Positions 17,318 to 25,836 of a stretch of 64,000 nt of DNA are shown one piece after another. The first letter of the stretch is position 1; every line of letters begins with the position of its first letter. The position numbers were made by a program, and so were the translations under genes. This DNA comes from Microbacterium sp. ProA8 (GTDB taxonomy: Bacteria > Actinomycetota > Actinomycetes > Actinomycetales > Microbacteriaceae): assembly GCF_039905635.1 (NCBI RefSeq), contig NZ_CP157000.1:1302001-1366000 (forward strand), in the 5' to 3' direction. The notes below the pieces were generated by a model. It had not been told where the DNA came from. It did no database searches and was given only the letters and a program-made list of their open reading frames with translations.

Positions 17318-18673
17318 ATGAGCGGAACCGGCGACCTCCTCGACCTCGACATCACGGGCGTCGCCCACGGGGGCGTCTTCGTCGCCCGGCACGAGGGCCG
17401 GGTGGTGTTCGTGCCCGACACCATCCCGGGGGAGCGGGTGCGCGTGCGGCTCACCGACACGGCCAAGAGCTCGTTCTGGCGCGCCGAGACGCTCGAGGTG
17501 CTCGAGGCCTCGCCGCATCGCCAGCTGCACGTGTGGCGGCAGGCCGACGTCGACGTTCCGCCCGAGCAGCGCCCGGGTGGCGCAGACTTCGGGCACATCG
17601 ACCTCGCACATCAGCGCGCCCTCAAGCTCGAGGTGCTGCTCGACGCGCTGCAGCGCTTCGGCGGCATCGCCGTGCCGACCGCGACGATGAGCCCGGTCTC
17701 AGCCCCGCCGACGGCCGGCTCGGACGCCGGCGACGAGGACGCCGACGGCGAGACGGTCGACGGCACCGCGTGGCGCACGCGCGTCAGCCTGCACGTCGAC
17801 GACGACGGCAACGTCGGCCAGTACGCCGCGCGCAGCCACCGCGTCGTGCCGCTCGAAGACCTGCCGCTCGCGACCGCGGCGGTCGAGCGGATCGCGCTCG
17901 AGCTGCGTGGCGGCGAGCCCGGACGCATCGATCTCGTCCAGCCCGCCGACGGTCGCGTGCGCGTGCTGCCGCGTCCCCAGATCGATCGGGATGCCAACGC
18001 CCGTCGCGGGCGCGGCGCACGGCCGGCGTCCGCCAGGCGCGGCAAGGCCCCGACGCGCGAAGTGGTCGTCGAACGCGTCGGCGGACGGGAGTTCCGCGTC
18101 GACGCCGGGGGCTTCTGGCAGGTGCACCGCCTCGCGGCGCACACGCTCACGACCGCGGTGTCGGCCGCGCTCCGGGGTGAGCCGGGAGGGTCTGCCGTCG
18201 ACCCCGAGGCCTCGCACCTGGACCTCTACGGCGGGGTCGGCCTGTTCGCCGCGACGCTCGGCGAGCTCGGCGGACCGTCGACGCGTGTGACCAGCGTCGA
18301 GTCCGACCCGCGTGCCACCGAGCACGCCGGCGAGAACCTCGCCGAGTGGGTCGGCGCACGTGCCGAGACCGGTCGCGTCGACCGGTGGCTGACGCGGCTC
18401 GGGGCCGAGGCATCCGCTTCCGAACGCGAACGGCTGTCGCGAGGCGTCGTGCTCATCGATCCGCCCCGCTCGGGCGCCGGGCGAGAGGTCGTGGAGCAGA
18501 TCACGGCGCTCTCGCCGGCCGCGGTCGTGTACGTGGCGTGCGATCCCGTGGCGCTGGCGCGCGACATCGCGACCTTCCGGGCAGGGGGCTACGACCTCGC
18601 CCGGGTCGACGCGCTGGATCTCTTCCCCAACTCGCATCACGTCGAAGCCGTGGCGGTTCTCACCCGCGGGTGA
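17318..18673 (+). CDS. TRAM-domain class I SAM-dependent RNA (uracil-5-) methyltransferase
   Basis: A 451-residue RumA/TrmA-family enzyme. The N-terminal TRAM domain (about 5-60, DITGVAHGGVFVARHEGRVVFVPDTIPGERV) binds RNA. The methyltransferase core has FRVDAGGFWQVH, the SAM-binding LDLYGGVGLFAATLGE, the DPPRSGAG loop and VVYVACDPVALARDI with the catalytic cysteine. It should methylate a uridine in rRNA or tRNA; which one is not clear. The iron-sulfur cysteines of classical RumA are not apparent. A possible low-homology insert lies at residues about 125-150 (acidic). Confidence 0.87.
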   Translation: MSGTGDLLDLDITGVAHGGVFVARHEGRVVFVPDTIPGERVRVRLTDTAKSSFWRAETLEVLEASPHRQLHVWRQADVDVPPEQRPGGADFGHIDLAHQRALKLEVLLDALQRFGGIAVPTATMSPVSAPPTAGSDAGDEDADGETVDGTAWRTRVSLHVDDDGNVGQYAARSHRVVPLEDLPLATAAVERIALELRGGEPGRIDLVQPADGRVRVLPRPQIDRDANARRGRGARPASARRGKAPTREVVVERVGGREFRVDAGGFWQVHRLAAHTLTTAVSAALRGEPGGSAVDPEASHLDLYGGVGLFAATLGELGGPSTRVTSVESDPRATEHAGENLAEWVGARAETGRVDRWLTRLGAEASASERERLSRGVVLIDPPRSGAGREVVEQITALSPAAVVYVACDPVALARDIATFRAGGYDLARVDALDLFPNSHHVEAVAVLTRG

Positions 18674-18683
18674 CGCACGTGGC

Positions 18684-18689
18684 TAGGCT
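18684..18689 (+). promoter_or_regulatory. -10 box TAGGCT of the two-component operon
   Basis: TAGGCT, 6 bases before ATG at 18696. It lies just after the stop of the preceding gene, so the operon has its own promoter. Confidence 0.55.
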
Positions 18690-18695
18690 GGCGGA

Positions 18696-19373
18696 ATGAC
18701 GCGCGTGGCCTTCATCGACGACCACGAGTCGGTACGGCTCGGGCTCGAGGCGGCCTGCCTCCGCGCGGACGCGATGAACGTCGCGTTCTCGGGCAGCACG
18801 GTCACCGAGTACGTCGACTGGCGTGCCTTCTCGCGCCAGCCCCCGGCCGACGTCGTCGTGCTCGATCTCACCCTCGGCGACGGCACCACGGTGACCGAGA
18901 ACGTCCGGCGTCTCGTGCTGGACGGGTCGAGCGTGATCATCCACAGCGTCGCCGACCGGCCCGCAGCGGTGCGCGAGGCGCTCGCCGCGGGGGCGGCCGG
19001 CGTCGTGAGCAAGTCCTCGCCCATCGGCGACGTGATCGCGGCCGTGCGCACGGTGGCGCGTGGCGAGCCGCTCAACAACGTGGAGTGGGCCAGCGCCGTC
19101 GAGGGAGACCGTGCGTTCGCCGACGCCCAGCTCTCGGCCCGCGAGCGGGACGTGCTGCGGCTCTACGCCGCCGGGCTCCCGCTGAAGGTCGTCGCCGACC
19201 GCCTCGGGGTCGCGTACTCGACGGCGAAGGAGAACATCACGCGCATCCGCGTCAAGTACGTCGAGGTCGGGCGCCCCGCTCCGACCAAGATCGACCTGCT
19301 GCACCGCGCCGTCGAGGATGGGATCCTCGTCGAGCCGTCGGCGGACCCGGGAGACCGCCCGCGTGGCCGTTGA
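18696..19373 (+). CDS. LuxR/NarL-family response regulator
   Basis: A 225-residue regulator. The receiver domain (1-120) has the acidic pair in FIDDHESVRLGLEA, the phosphoacceptor Asp in VVLDLTLGDG, and the K in VSKSSP. The C-terminal LuxR-type HTH (about 147-205, LSARERDVLRLYAAGLPLKV) binds DNA. It overlaps the next gene, a sensor kinase, by 11 bases, so they form a two-component pair. The target genes are unknown; the partner membrane protein downstream is the closest candidate. Confidence 0.9.
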   Translation: MTRVAFIDDHESVRLGLEAACLRADAMNVAFSGSTVTEYVDWRAFSRQPPADVVVLDLTLGDGTTVTENVRRLVLDGSSVIIHSVADRPAAVREALAAGAAGVVSKSSPIGDVIAAVRTVARGEPLNNVEWASAVEGDRAFADAQLSARERDVLRLYAAGLPLKVVADRLGVAYSTAKENITRIRVKYVEVGRPAPTKIDLLHRAVEDGILVEPSADPGDRPRGR

Positions 19374-20613
19374 CGCCCAGACCGGCCTGCTCGACACGGC
19401 GTGGGGTCAGATCCCGCACTCACCGCAGGCCACCGCGGGTATCGGATCGTTCACGCGATCCCGGGTGGAGCGCATCATCTCGCTCGTCGGCGGCGCGTTC
19501 AGCCCGCTGGTCCTCGGCCTGCAGGCGTTCCTGACGGGCTTCGGCTCGACCGACGAGCGGCCGGGCTGGCACGAGGCCCTGATGATCTCGGTGTTCGGCA
19601 CCCTGGCGGTCATGATCCTCGCCTGCGTGATCGGACGCGGCGTCCGCGTGGCCGCCGGCGCTTTCGCGCTCGTCTACGTGCTCGCGCTGGTCGCCTGGCC
19701 GATCGCGACTGCGGAGATACCGCCCACGTCCGGCGAGGAGCCGTGGATCTGGTATCTGCTCAATCTGTCGACCCTCGCGGCCGTGCTGGCCTTCCCCTTT
19801 CCGCTGCAGATCGGGTGGACGATCCTCGCCCCCGTCCTCTTCGGGGTGGTCCGGCTGATGCAGCTGGGCTTCTCCAGCGACTACTGGGTCACCGTCGGGC
19901 TGGACGTGTCGTTCGCGCTGATCCTCGGCGGTGTCATCGTCACCCTCGGGTGGCTGTTCCGCTCGATGGCGGTCAACGTCGACGAGACGCGTGCCCGAGC
20001 GGTCGCCTCGTACGCGCGGGCGGCGGCGGCGGATGCTGCGGAACAGGAGCGCGTCGCAGTGGCGGCGCTGATGCACGACAGCGTGCTCGCGGCGCTCATC
20101 GCCGCAGAGCGCGCGAGCACGCCCCGTGAGCGCACGCTCGCGGCGTCGATGGCGCGCGAAGCGCTGACCCGGCTGGCCAACACCGAGCAGGATGCGCACG
20201 AGGGCACCGACGAGCCGTGGGACGTCGCGGCGCTCGCGGCCGAGATCGATGCCGCCGCCGGCGAGCTCGGCGTCGACGTCGACGTGCAGCGCGAGTTCGA
20301 CGATGCCGGCTCGCTGATCCCCGGACGCGTCGCCCGCGCGCTCGCGCTGGCCGCCACGCAGGCGGTGGCGAATGCGCTGCAGCACGCCGGGGGAGCGGGG
20401 CTCGGTGTCGCGGTGATGGAGGCGGGCGGCCGCGTGCGCGTCGAGGTGCACGACGCCGGCGAGGGCTTCGACCTCGAAGCCGTCCCGGACGACCGGCTGG
20501 GCATCCGCGCCTCCATCATGGCGCGCGTCGCCGCCGTCGGCGGGCATGCCGACCTCGAGACGGGCCCCCACGGCACGGTCGTGCGGCTCACCTGGCAGGA
20601 GACCGCCGCGTGA
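19363..20613 (+). CDS. Membrane sensor histidine kinase (NarL-type partner)
   Basis: A 416-residue kinase. The N-terminal half (about 30-200) holds five or six hydrophobic segments with short loops and no large outside domain, suggesting membrane sensing. The dimerisation helix contains VAALMHDSVLAALIAAERAS, where His is the likely phosphorylation site. The HATPase domain has N-box LAATQAVANALQHA and GEGFD/LGIRASI segments. GTG at 19363 is chosen because an earlier in-frame start would overlap the regulator much more. It ends with GTGA overlap into the next gene. Confidence 0.85.
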   Translation: MAVDAQTGLLDTAWGQIPHSPQATAGIGSFTRSRVERIISLVGGAFSPLVLGLQAFLTGFGSTDERPGWHEALMISVFGTLAVMILACVIGRGVRVAAGAFALVYVLALVAWPIATAEIPPTSGEEPWIWYLLNLSTLAAVLAFPFPLQIGWTILAPVLFGVVRLMQLGFSSDYWVTVGLDVSFALILGGVIVTLGWLFRSMAVNVDETRARAVASYARAAAADAAEQERVAVAALMHDSVLAALIAAERASTPRERTLAASMAREALTRLANTEQDAHEGTDEPWDVAALAAEIDAAAGELGVDVDVQREFDDAGSLIPGRVARALALAATQAVANALQHAGGAGLGVAVMEAGGRVRVEVHDAGEGFDLEAVPDDRLGIRASIMARVAAVGGHADLETGPHGTVVRLTWQETAA

Positions 20614-21707
20614 TCAGCGTCAAGAATGTGCTCGTCGTGCTCGCGGTCGCCTTCACGGCCTATCTCGCGGCGCGCGGTCTGTCGTGGACCGGGACGGTCG
20701 CGCAGCCCCTCGTCGTCGTCATCACCCTCGCCTTCTACCTGGCGACCACCTGGCTCTGCATCTTCTGGGAGCCGGCGTCGGTCCGTGACGCACCCCGTGC
20801 GGGTGAGGCGCAGGCCCCGGGAGCGCACACGGAAGACGGCGCGAAGGCGCTGGTCGACGGCATCCGTGGTCCTGTTCCCCTTCCTGCGATCGCCCAGATC
20901 CTGGCCCTTTCGTGCGCGGTCCTCGTGCCGAGTGCGATCTCGGTCGCGGTGGGGGCGGCGTCGCGCACGGCGCCGTTCGCCACCTGGTACCTGGGCGGGA
21001 TCGGCGCCCTCATGACGATCGTCATGGTGCGTCGCCGGCCCTGGACGGCATGGACCGGGATCCTCGCGCTCACTGTCGCGTCGATGCTCTGGATGGGTCC
21101 CCTCAACGCTCTCGCGCTCGGGCTGGTCGGCTCGATCGTGTGGGTGACCTGCGCTCAGCTGCTCGTGTACTCGATGGACCGGGCGGCCCGCGACACCTCG
21201 CGTCTGACCCGGTTGCAGCGCGCCGCGACCGGGTGGCAGACGTCGCAGGTCGTCCGCCAGCGCGAACGCCGCGTGCAGGTGCAGAAGGCCCTGGCCGTCG
21301 CCGGCCCCGTGCTCACGCGCACGGTCGCGCACGCGGGCATGCTCACCGACGCCGACCGTCTGGAGGCGCGGATCGCCGAGGGCAAGCTGCGTGACGAGAT
21401 GCGTGGGCCCCGGCTGCTCGACGACGAGGTGCGTGGGGAGCTCGAACGCCTACGCCGTCGCGGCGCCAACGTCACGGTGCTCGACGAGGGCGGACTCGAC
21501 GACGTCGACGAGGATCAGCTCGGCGTCATCCGCGCCCAGCTCGCCGACGCGCTGCGGTCGGCGGCATCCGATCGGCTCTATATCCGCACGTCGCCCGACG
21601 AACGCGTCGCCGTCACCGTCGTCGGGCGTTCACCGTCGGTGGGCGGGCCGAGCGACGAGGACTCGGTCGACCTGTGGCTTGAGATCCCGCATCCCGGCAG
21701 GGTCTGA
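20610..21707 (+). CDS. Polytopic membrane protein co-transcribed with the two-component system
   Basis: A 365-residue protein I cannot name. It has about five hydrophobic segments in the first 185 residues (two at the start, then LPAIAQILALSCAVLVP, FATWYLGGIGALMTIVMV, WTGILALTVASMLWMG and LGLVGSIVWVTC), followed by a charged cytosolic helix (about 190-290, rich in Arg/Gln, probably coiled coil) and a mixed alpha/beta C-terminus. The GTG start overlaps the kinase stop by four bases. The translational coupling suggests that it works with the kinase, either as its co-sensor or as its regulated output. Confidence 0.75.
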   Translation: MISVKNVLVVLAVAFTAYLAARGLSWTGTVAQPLVVVITLAFYLATTWLCIFWEPASVRDAPRAGEAQAPGAHTEDGAKALVDGIRGPVPLPAIAQILALSCAVLVPSAISVAVGAASRTAPFATWYLGGIGALMTIVMVRRRPWTAWTGILALTVASMLWMGPLNALALGLVGSIVWVTCAQLLVYSMDRAARDTSRLTRLQRAATGWQTSQVVRQRERRVQVQKALAVAGPVLTRTVAHAGMLTDADRLEARIAEGKLRDEMRGPRLLDDEVRGELERLRRRGANVTVLDEGGLDDVDEDQLGVIRAQLADALRSAASDRLYIRTSPDERVAVTVVGRSPSVGGPSDEDSVDLWLEIPHPGRV

Positions 21708-21782
21708 GGCGGTACTGCCCGGCGGCATCTCGCTCCCCGCCCGGAGGGGGAGGGATACCAGGCGGGGAACGGAATCGAAGGA

Positions 21783-21815
21783 GGCGAGGGGCGGCGAAGC
21801 CGCCCGCCCCTCGCC
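21783..21815. terminator. GC-rich hairpin downstream of the two-component operon
   Basis: GGCGAGGGGCGGC (21783-21795) pairs with GCCGCCCGCCCCTCGCC (21799-21815) with a small bulge and a 3-base loop. It lies between convergent genes. Confidence 0.65.
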
Positions 21816-21818
21816 TGC

Positions 21819-21845
21819 GCGGACGGTTACCCGAAAACCGTCCGC
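21819..21845. terminator. Second hairpin between convergent genes
   Basis: GCGGACGGTT (21819-21828) is complementary to AACCGTCCGC (21836-21845), loop 7 bases. Together with the hairpin at 21783 it makes a double stem. The rest of the 282-base gap (21708-21989) shows no gene. Confidence 0.6.
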
Positions 21846-21989
21846 ATGGCCGGATCCGAGGAAGCCGCAGAGCGGATTCGGATCGGCCGAACGCAGAAGC
21901 GTTCCAGCGGATCCAGTATCTCCAGACCGCAAGTGGTGTGTCTGTAGGTATTTCGGGGGACAAAACCGACGAAGGCGTCCCCCACCGCT

Positions 21990-22250
21990 TCAGCCGAAGC
22001 GGCCCCAGCCCAGATCCCGGTCGAGCGGCTGCCGGAGCGCGCGCTGCGAGAGTTCCCAGCCGGTGCGACGCACGCGATCCTCGGCGACCGCTTCCGCGGC
22101 CTCGCCGGTGTAGGCCTCGGTCACGACCGCGATCAGCGCCGCAAGCTCCTCCTCGGTGGGAGTGCCGCGCAGCACGTCGATCGCGATGCTCTCGCGCGCA
22201 GACGAATCCGTGCCGGCCGTCGGCGCCGTCTCGCCGTCCGCGGCGCTCAC
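21990..22250 (-). CDS. accE: Acyl-CoA carboxylase epsilon subunit
   Basis: An 86-residue protein typical of actinobacterial acyl-CoA carboxylases. After a low-complexity start, [20 protein letters not shown] is the conserved epsilon motif, and the end is the Trp/Arg-rich [15 protein letters not shown]...WGRFG. Epsilon holds alpha and beta subunits together and raises activity. The GTG start at 22250 overlaps the beta-subunit stop by GTGA, so the two are translated together. Confidence 0.85.
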   Translation of the reverse strand: MSAADGETAPTAGTDSSARESIAIDVLRGTPTEEELAALIAVVTEAYTGEAAEAVAEDRVRRTGWELSQRALRQPLDRDLGWGRFG

Positions 22251-23836
22251 AGCGGGATGTTCCCGTGCTTCTTGGGCGGCAGGCTCGCGCGCTTGCCGCG
22301 CAGCGCACGCAGCGCCTTGGCGATCGACACGCGCGTCTGCGCCGGCTCGATGATGCCGTCGAGCTCGCCCCGCTCCGCGGCGAGGAAGGGCGAGGCCACG
22401 TTGTAGGTGTACTCGTTGGCGAGGCGCGTGCGTACCGCCGCGACATCCTCGCCGGCCTCTTCCGCGCGCTTGATCTCGCCGCGGTAGAGGATGTTCACGG
22501 CGCCCTGGCCGCCCATGACGGCGATCTCGGCCGTCGGCCACGCGAGGTTCACGTCGGCGCCCAGCTGCTTGGAGCCCATCACGATGTAGGCGCCGCCGTA
22601 GGCCTTGCGGAGGATCACGGTGACCAGCGGCACGGTCGCCTCGGCGTAGGCGTACAGCAGCTTCGCGCCGCGGCGGATGACACCCGTCCACTCCTGGTCG
22701 GTGCCGGGAAGGTATCCCGGCACATCGACGAGCGTCACGATCGGGATCGAGAACGCGTCGCAGAAGCGCACGAACCGGCTGGCCTTCTCGCCCGCTTCGA
22801 TGTTGAGCGTGCCGGCCATCTGCGACGGCTGGTTGGCGATGATGCCCACCGAGCGTCCCTCGATGCGTCCGAAGCCGATCACGATGTTGGGCGCGAACAG
22901 CGGCTGCACCTCGAGGAAGTCCTCGGAGTCGACGATGCCGCGGATCACCTGGTGGATGTCGTACGGCTGGTTGGGCGAGTCGGGGATGATCGCGTTCAGT
23001 GCGCGGTCGGCATCCGTCGTCTCGAACTCGAAGCCGCTCTCGTAGACCGGCAGCTCCGCCATGTTGTTGTCGGGGAGGAAGCCGAGCATCGAGCGGACGT
23101 AGTCGATCGCGTCGTCCTCGTCCTCGGCGAGGTAGTGCGCGACGCCCGAGCGGGTGTTGTGCGTGTAGGCGCCGCCGAGCTCCTCCATGCCGACGTCCTC
23201 GCCGGTCACGGTCTTGATCACATCGGGTCCGGTGACGAACATCTGGCTGGTCTTGTCGACCATGACCACGAAGTCGGTCAGGGCGGGGGAGTAGACCGCA
23301 CCGCCGGCGGCCGGTCCCATGATGATCGAGATCTGCGGGATGACGCCGGACGCCCGGGTGTTGAGACGGAAGATCTCGCCGTACTTGCCGAGGGCGACGA
23401 CGCCCTCCTGGATGCGGGCGCCGCCGGAGTCCAGGATTCCCACGATGGGGATGCCGGAGCGCAGCGCGAACTCCATGACCTTGATGATCTTCTCGCCGGC
23501 GACCTCGCCGAGCGATCCGCCGAACGTCGAGAAGTCCTGGGAGTACACCGCGACGGTGCGGCCGTGGATCGTGCCGACGCCGCTGACGACCGAGTCGCCG
23601 TAGGGGCGCGAGCGGTCCATGCCGAAGGCGGTGGTGCGATGGCGCACGTATTCGTCGAGTTCGACGAAGCTCCCGGTGTCGAGGAGCATGTCGATGCGCT
23701 CGCGCGCGGTGCCCTTGCCCTTGGCGTGCTGCTTCTCCTTGGCGACCTCCTCGGGATCGAGGACGGCCTCCTGGAAGCGTGCGCGGAGGTCGGCGATCTT
23801 GCCGGCGGTCGTCGAGAGGTCGGGCTGATCGGTCAC
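22247..23836 (-). CDS. accD: Acyl-CoA carboxylase beta subunit (carboxyltransferase)
   Basis: A 529-residue carboxyltransferase of the AccD/PccB type. Key parts are [62 protein letters not shown] and, in the C-terminal half, [25 protein letters not shown] (split here) and [12 protein letters not shown]. It moves the carboxyl group from biotin to acetyl- or propionyl-CoA for fatty acid supply. The specificity-setting residue was not resolved. The start is GTG 23836, with TAGGGT 7 bases upstream. The operon partner is the epsilon gene. Confidence 0.92.
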   Translation of the reverse strand: MTDQPDLSTTAGKIADLRARFQEAVLDPEEVAKEKQHAKGKGTARERIDMLLDTGSFVELDEYVRHRTTAFGMDRSRPYGDSVVSGVGTIHGRTVAVYSQDFSTFGGSLGEVAGEKIIKVMEFALRSGIPIVGILDSGGARIQEGVVALGKYGEIFRLNTRASGVIPQISIIMGPAAGGAVYSPALTDFVVMVDKTSQMFVTGPDVIKTVTGEDVGMEELGGAYTHNTRSGVAHYLAEDEDDAIDYVRSMLGFLPDNNMAELPVYESGFEFETTDADRALNAIIPDSPNQPYDIHQVIRGIVDSEDFLEVQPLFAPNIVIGFGRIEGRSVGIIANQPSQMAGTLNIEAGEKASRFVRFCDAFSIPIVTLVDVPGYLPGTDQEWTGVIRRGAKLLYAYAEATVPLVTVILRKAYGGAYIVMGSKQLGADVNLAWPTAEIAVMGGQGAVNILYRGEIKRAEEAGEDVAAVRTRLANEYTYNVASPFLAAERGELDGIIEPAQTRVSIAKALRALRGKRASLPPKKHGNIPL

Positions 23837-23843
23837 GGATTCC

Positions 23844-23849
23844 ACCCTA
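23844..23849 (-). promoter_or_regulatory. -10 box TAGGGT of the carboxylase beta operon
   Basis: TAGGGT on the minus strand, 7 bases before GTG at 23836. Confidence 0.5.
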
Positions 23850-23876
23850 TCGGCGGGTTCGAGGGATCTGTTGGAG

Positions 23877-23893
23877 GGTTGGTACAAGGGGTC
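23877..23893 (-). promoter_or_regulatory. Putative operator upstream of the carboxylase beta gene
   Basis: On the minus strand CTTGTACCAACCCTCC matches CTTGTATGAACCGCTC before the alpha-subunit gene, and the distance to the -10 box is 28 bases against 27 there. The dyad is degenerate here. Confidence 0.35.
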
Positions 23894-24016
23894 GCGACAT
23901 CCACTGTGTGTCCTCGGCGAAGGATCTGCCGGGATCTCGCGCCGACCGGCTCGCGGCGCCGCCGGCAGGCGTAGCCCGTGTCCGGCGGCGGCCTGCGCCG
24001 GGCCGCGCCGGGCGCG

Positions 24017-24022
24017 TAGCGT
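24017..24022 (+). promoter_or_regulatory. -10 box TAGCGT of birA
   Basis: TAGCGT, 7 bases before ATG at 24030. It overlaps the alternative in-frame GTG at 24021. Confidence 0.45.
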
Positions 24023-24029
24023 GAGCACC

Positions 24030-24845
24030 ATGTCCTACTCGTCCGAGGGGTTCCCGCTCACCGCCGCCGTGAGCCCGCGGGTCCAGGTCGTGGAGACCAC
24101 CGACTCCACCAACGCCGATGTCGTGCGTCACGTCGTCGATGCGCCGCACGAGTGGCCCCATCTGTCGCTGCTGCTCACCACCGACCAGCGCGCCGGGCGC
24201 GGACGCCTCGACCGCACCTGGGTGGCGCCGCCGGGCACCGCGCTCGCCGTCTCGGTCGTCGTCGACGCGTCCGCGATCCCGGCAACGGCGCGCGGCTGGG
24301 TCCCGCTGCTGGCCGGCGCCGCCATGACCCGCGCGATCGCCGCGCAGCTCACCGGCACCGTGCACACCGCCACACTGAAGTGGCCGAACGACGTGCTGCT
24401 CGATGGCGGGAAGGTCTGCGGCATCCTCGCGGAGGTGGTGCCGGCGCATCCCGATGTCGTCGTCATCGGAGCGGGTGTGAACACACGGATGCCGCGCGCC
24501 GATCTTCCCGTCGACACGGCGATGTCGTTCGCCGCCGTCGGCCTGACGTGCGACGAGGACCGCCTGCTGGCCGACTACCTGACCGCGCTCGACGAGCAGC
24601 TGACGGCGATCGCCACCGCCGGAGGGGACGCCGCCGCGTCGGGCGTGCTCGCCGAGGTCGAAGCGCTCTGCAGCACGCTCGGAAGCGACGTCGCCGTGTC
24701 GCTGCCGGACGGCCAGACGCTGTGGGGGCGCGCGCAGCGCATCGACAGCGACGGACGCCTGGTGGTCGTGCAGGACGGCGAGTACGAGAGCGTGGTGTCG
24801 GCCGGCGACGTCGTGCACGTGAGGGCGCGTCCCGTCGCCTCTTGA
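24030..24845 (+). CDS. birA: Biotin-[acetyl-CoA carboxylase] ligase
   Basis: A 271-residue ligase that activates biotin to biotinyl-AMP and attaches it to the carrier lysine of the carboxylase alpha subunit. The catalytic core shows [36 protein letters not shown] (biotin/AMP loop GRGRxxRxW), [20 protein letters not shown] (K in KWPND) and a C-terminal SH3-like domain ending [10 protein letters not shown]. No N-terminal HTH is present, so it cannot repress biotin genes like E. coli BirA. It is divergent from the beta/epsilon operon. Confidence 0.92.
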   Translation: MSYSSEGFPLTAAVSPRVQVVETTDSTNADVVRHVVDAPHEWPHLSLLLTTDQRAGRGRLDRTWVAPPGTALAVSVVVDASAIPATARGWVPLLAGAAMTRAIAAQLTGTVHTATLKWPNDVLLDGGKVCGILAEVVPAHPDVVVIGAGVNTRMPRADLPVDTAMSFAAVGLTCDEDRLLADYLTALDEQLTAIATAGGDAAASGVLAEVEALCSTLGSDVAVSLPDGQTLWGRAQRIDSDGRLVVVQDGEYESVVSAGDVVHVRARPVAS

Positions 24846-24850
24846 GACCC

Positions 24851-25119
24851 GGTCGTTGAGCGAGCGAGGAACGAGCGAGACGAAACGCCTGCACCGGCGC
24901 ACACGCCGGGCCCGAGGCATCCGGTGTCCCGGTCGTTGAGCGAGCGAGGAACGAGCGAGACGAAACGCCTGCACCCGGCGCACACCCGGGCCCGAGGCAT
25001 CCGGTGTCCCGGTCGTTGAGCGAGCGAGGAACGAGCGAGACGAAACGCCTGCACCCGGCGCACACGCCGGGCCAGGTATCCGGATCCCAATCTTGAGCGG
25101 GCGCGAGCGGGACAAAACG
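24851..25119 (+). repeat. 80-bp tandem repeat, three units plus a decayed fourth
   Basis: Units start at 24851, 24931 and 25011, exactly 80 bases apart; the third is cut at about 25080 and a degenerate piece follows to 25119. Each unit joins the dispersed 38-base element GGTCGTTGAGCGAGCGAGGA...GACGAAACG to a 42-base segment containing CGCCTGCACC, a CCGGCGCACACGCCGGG-type dyad and GGCATCCGGTGTCCC. Units are nearly identical. This fills the 339-base gap after birA; no gene is seen there. Confidence 0.92.
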
Positions 25120-25172
25120 ACCCGGCATGACGGAAAACGGCGGGTGCGCCCCGAAGTGTCTGCGGCTCGTCG

Positions 25173-25178
25173 CACAAT
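25173..25178 (+). promoter_or_regulatory. -10-like box CACAAT of the PH-domain gene
   Basis: CACAAT, 6 bases before ATG at 25185; the spacer GGGGAC could also serve as a weak ribosome site. Confidence 0.4.
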
Positions 25179-25184
25179 GGGGAC

Positions 25185-25769
25185 ATGACGCAGCCGACGA
25201 GCTACGGCGGCAGACCGCTCACGCCGGCCCCCGGCGCACCGACGCCGGAGCTGCTCGTCGCGCGGTTCCGCCCGCACGCGCGGCGGCTCGCGTGGTCGGC
25301 GCTGGTGCTCATGGCGGTGGCCGCCGCCTGCGGGTACTTCTACGGCAACCTTCCGGCGCCCTTCGAGAACTGGATGCTGCTGGCCGCGGCTGCGAGTGTC
25401 GTGCTGGTGCTCGTCATCCTTCCGTATCTCGTGTGGTCGGGGCACGTGTACACGATCACGACGCGACGCGTGATGGAGCGTCGCGGGGTGTTCGCGGTGA
25501 AGCGCCGCGAACTCGCCCACGTGCGGGGGTACACGCTCAAGGTGCACCGCGGTCTGCTCCAGCGCATCTGGGGTGCCGGAACGATCACCCTCAGCAACGG
25601 CATCGACGAGCCGCTGCGGCTCGCCAACATCCCCAGCGCCGACCTCGTGCACGAGGCGCTCGTCGATCAGGTCGAGGTGAACCAGATCCTCGCGCACCGC
25701 GACGCTCAGCCGTTGCCGCCGGGCGCGCCGCCCGCAGTTCCGCCGCGGCCGCCCCTCCCGCGGGCCTGA
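25185..25769 (+). CDS. PH-domain (DUF304/bPH2) membrane protein
   Basis: A 194-residue protein with two membrane helices (about 37-57 and 63-84) followed by a bacterial PH domain (about 85-165) containing the hallmark VYTITTRRVMERRGVFAVKR, ELAHVRGYTLKVHRGLLQRI and GAGTITLSNG. The tail is Pro-rich (about 175-194). The family is widespread in Gram-positives, and its role at the membrane is unknown. It lies between birA and purK and is probably not part of either pathway. Confidence 0.85.
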   Translation: MTQPTSYGGRPLTPAPGAPTPELLVARFRPHARRLAWSALVLMAVAAACGYFYGNLPAPFENWMLLAAAASVVLVLVILPYLVWSGHVYTITTRRVMERRGVFAVKRRELAHVRGYTLKVHRGLLQRIWGAGTITLSNGIDEPLRLANIPSADLVHEALVDQVEVNQILAHRDAQPLPPGAPPAVPPRPPLPRA

Positions 25770-25836
25770 CCTCGGCTCGTCGCTCGCCCCACCGTGCGGG
25801 ATGATGGAGGGAGCTTCAAGCCGAGAGGGAGAGTGC

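Noticed and set aside
21846..21989. Possible small gene or tRNA in the gap after the two-component operon
   Set aside because: No cloverleaf, no good start with ribosome site and no recognisable peptide; only the two hairpins before it are supported.
22041..23974. Long plus-strand frame opposite the carboxylase beta gene
   Set aside because: It is the complement of a highly conserved carboxyltransferase and has no domain pattern of its own.
24851..25119. CRISPR-like array
   Set aside because: The whole 80-base unit is repeated, including the part that would be the spacer, and no cas gene is near. It is a plain tandem repeat.
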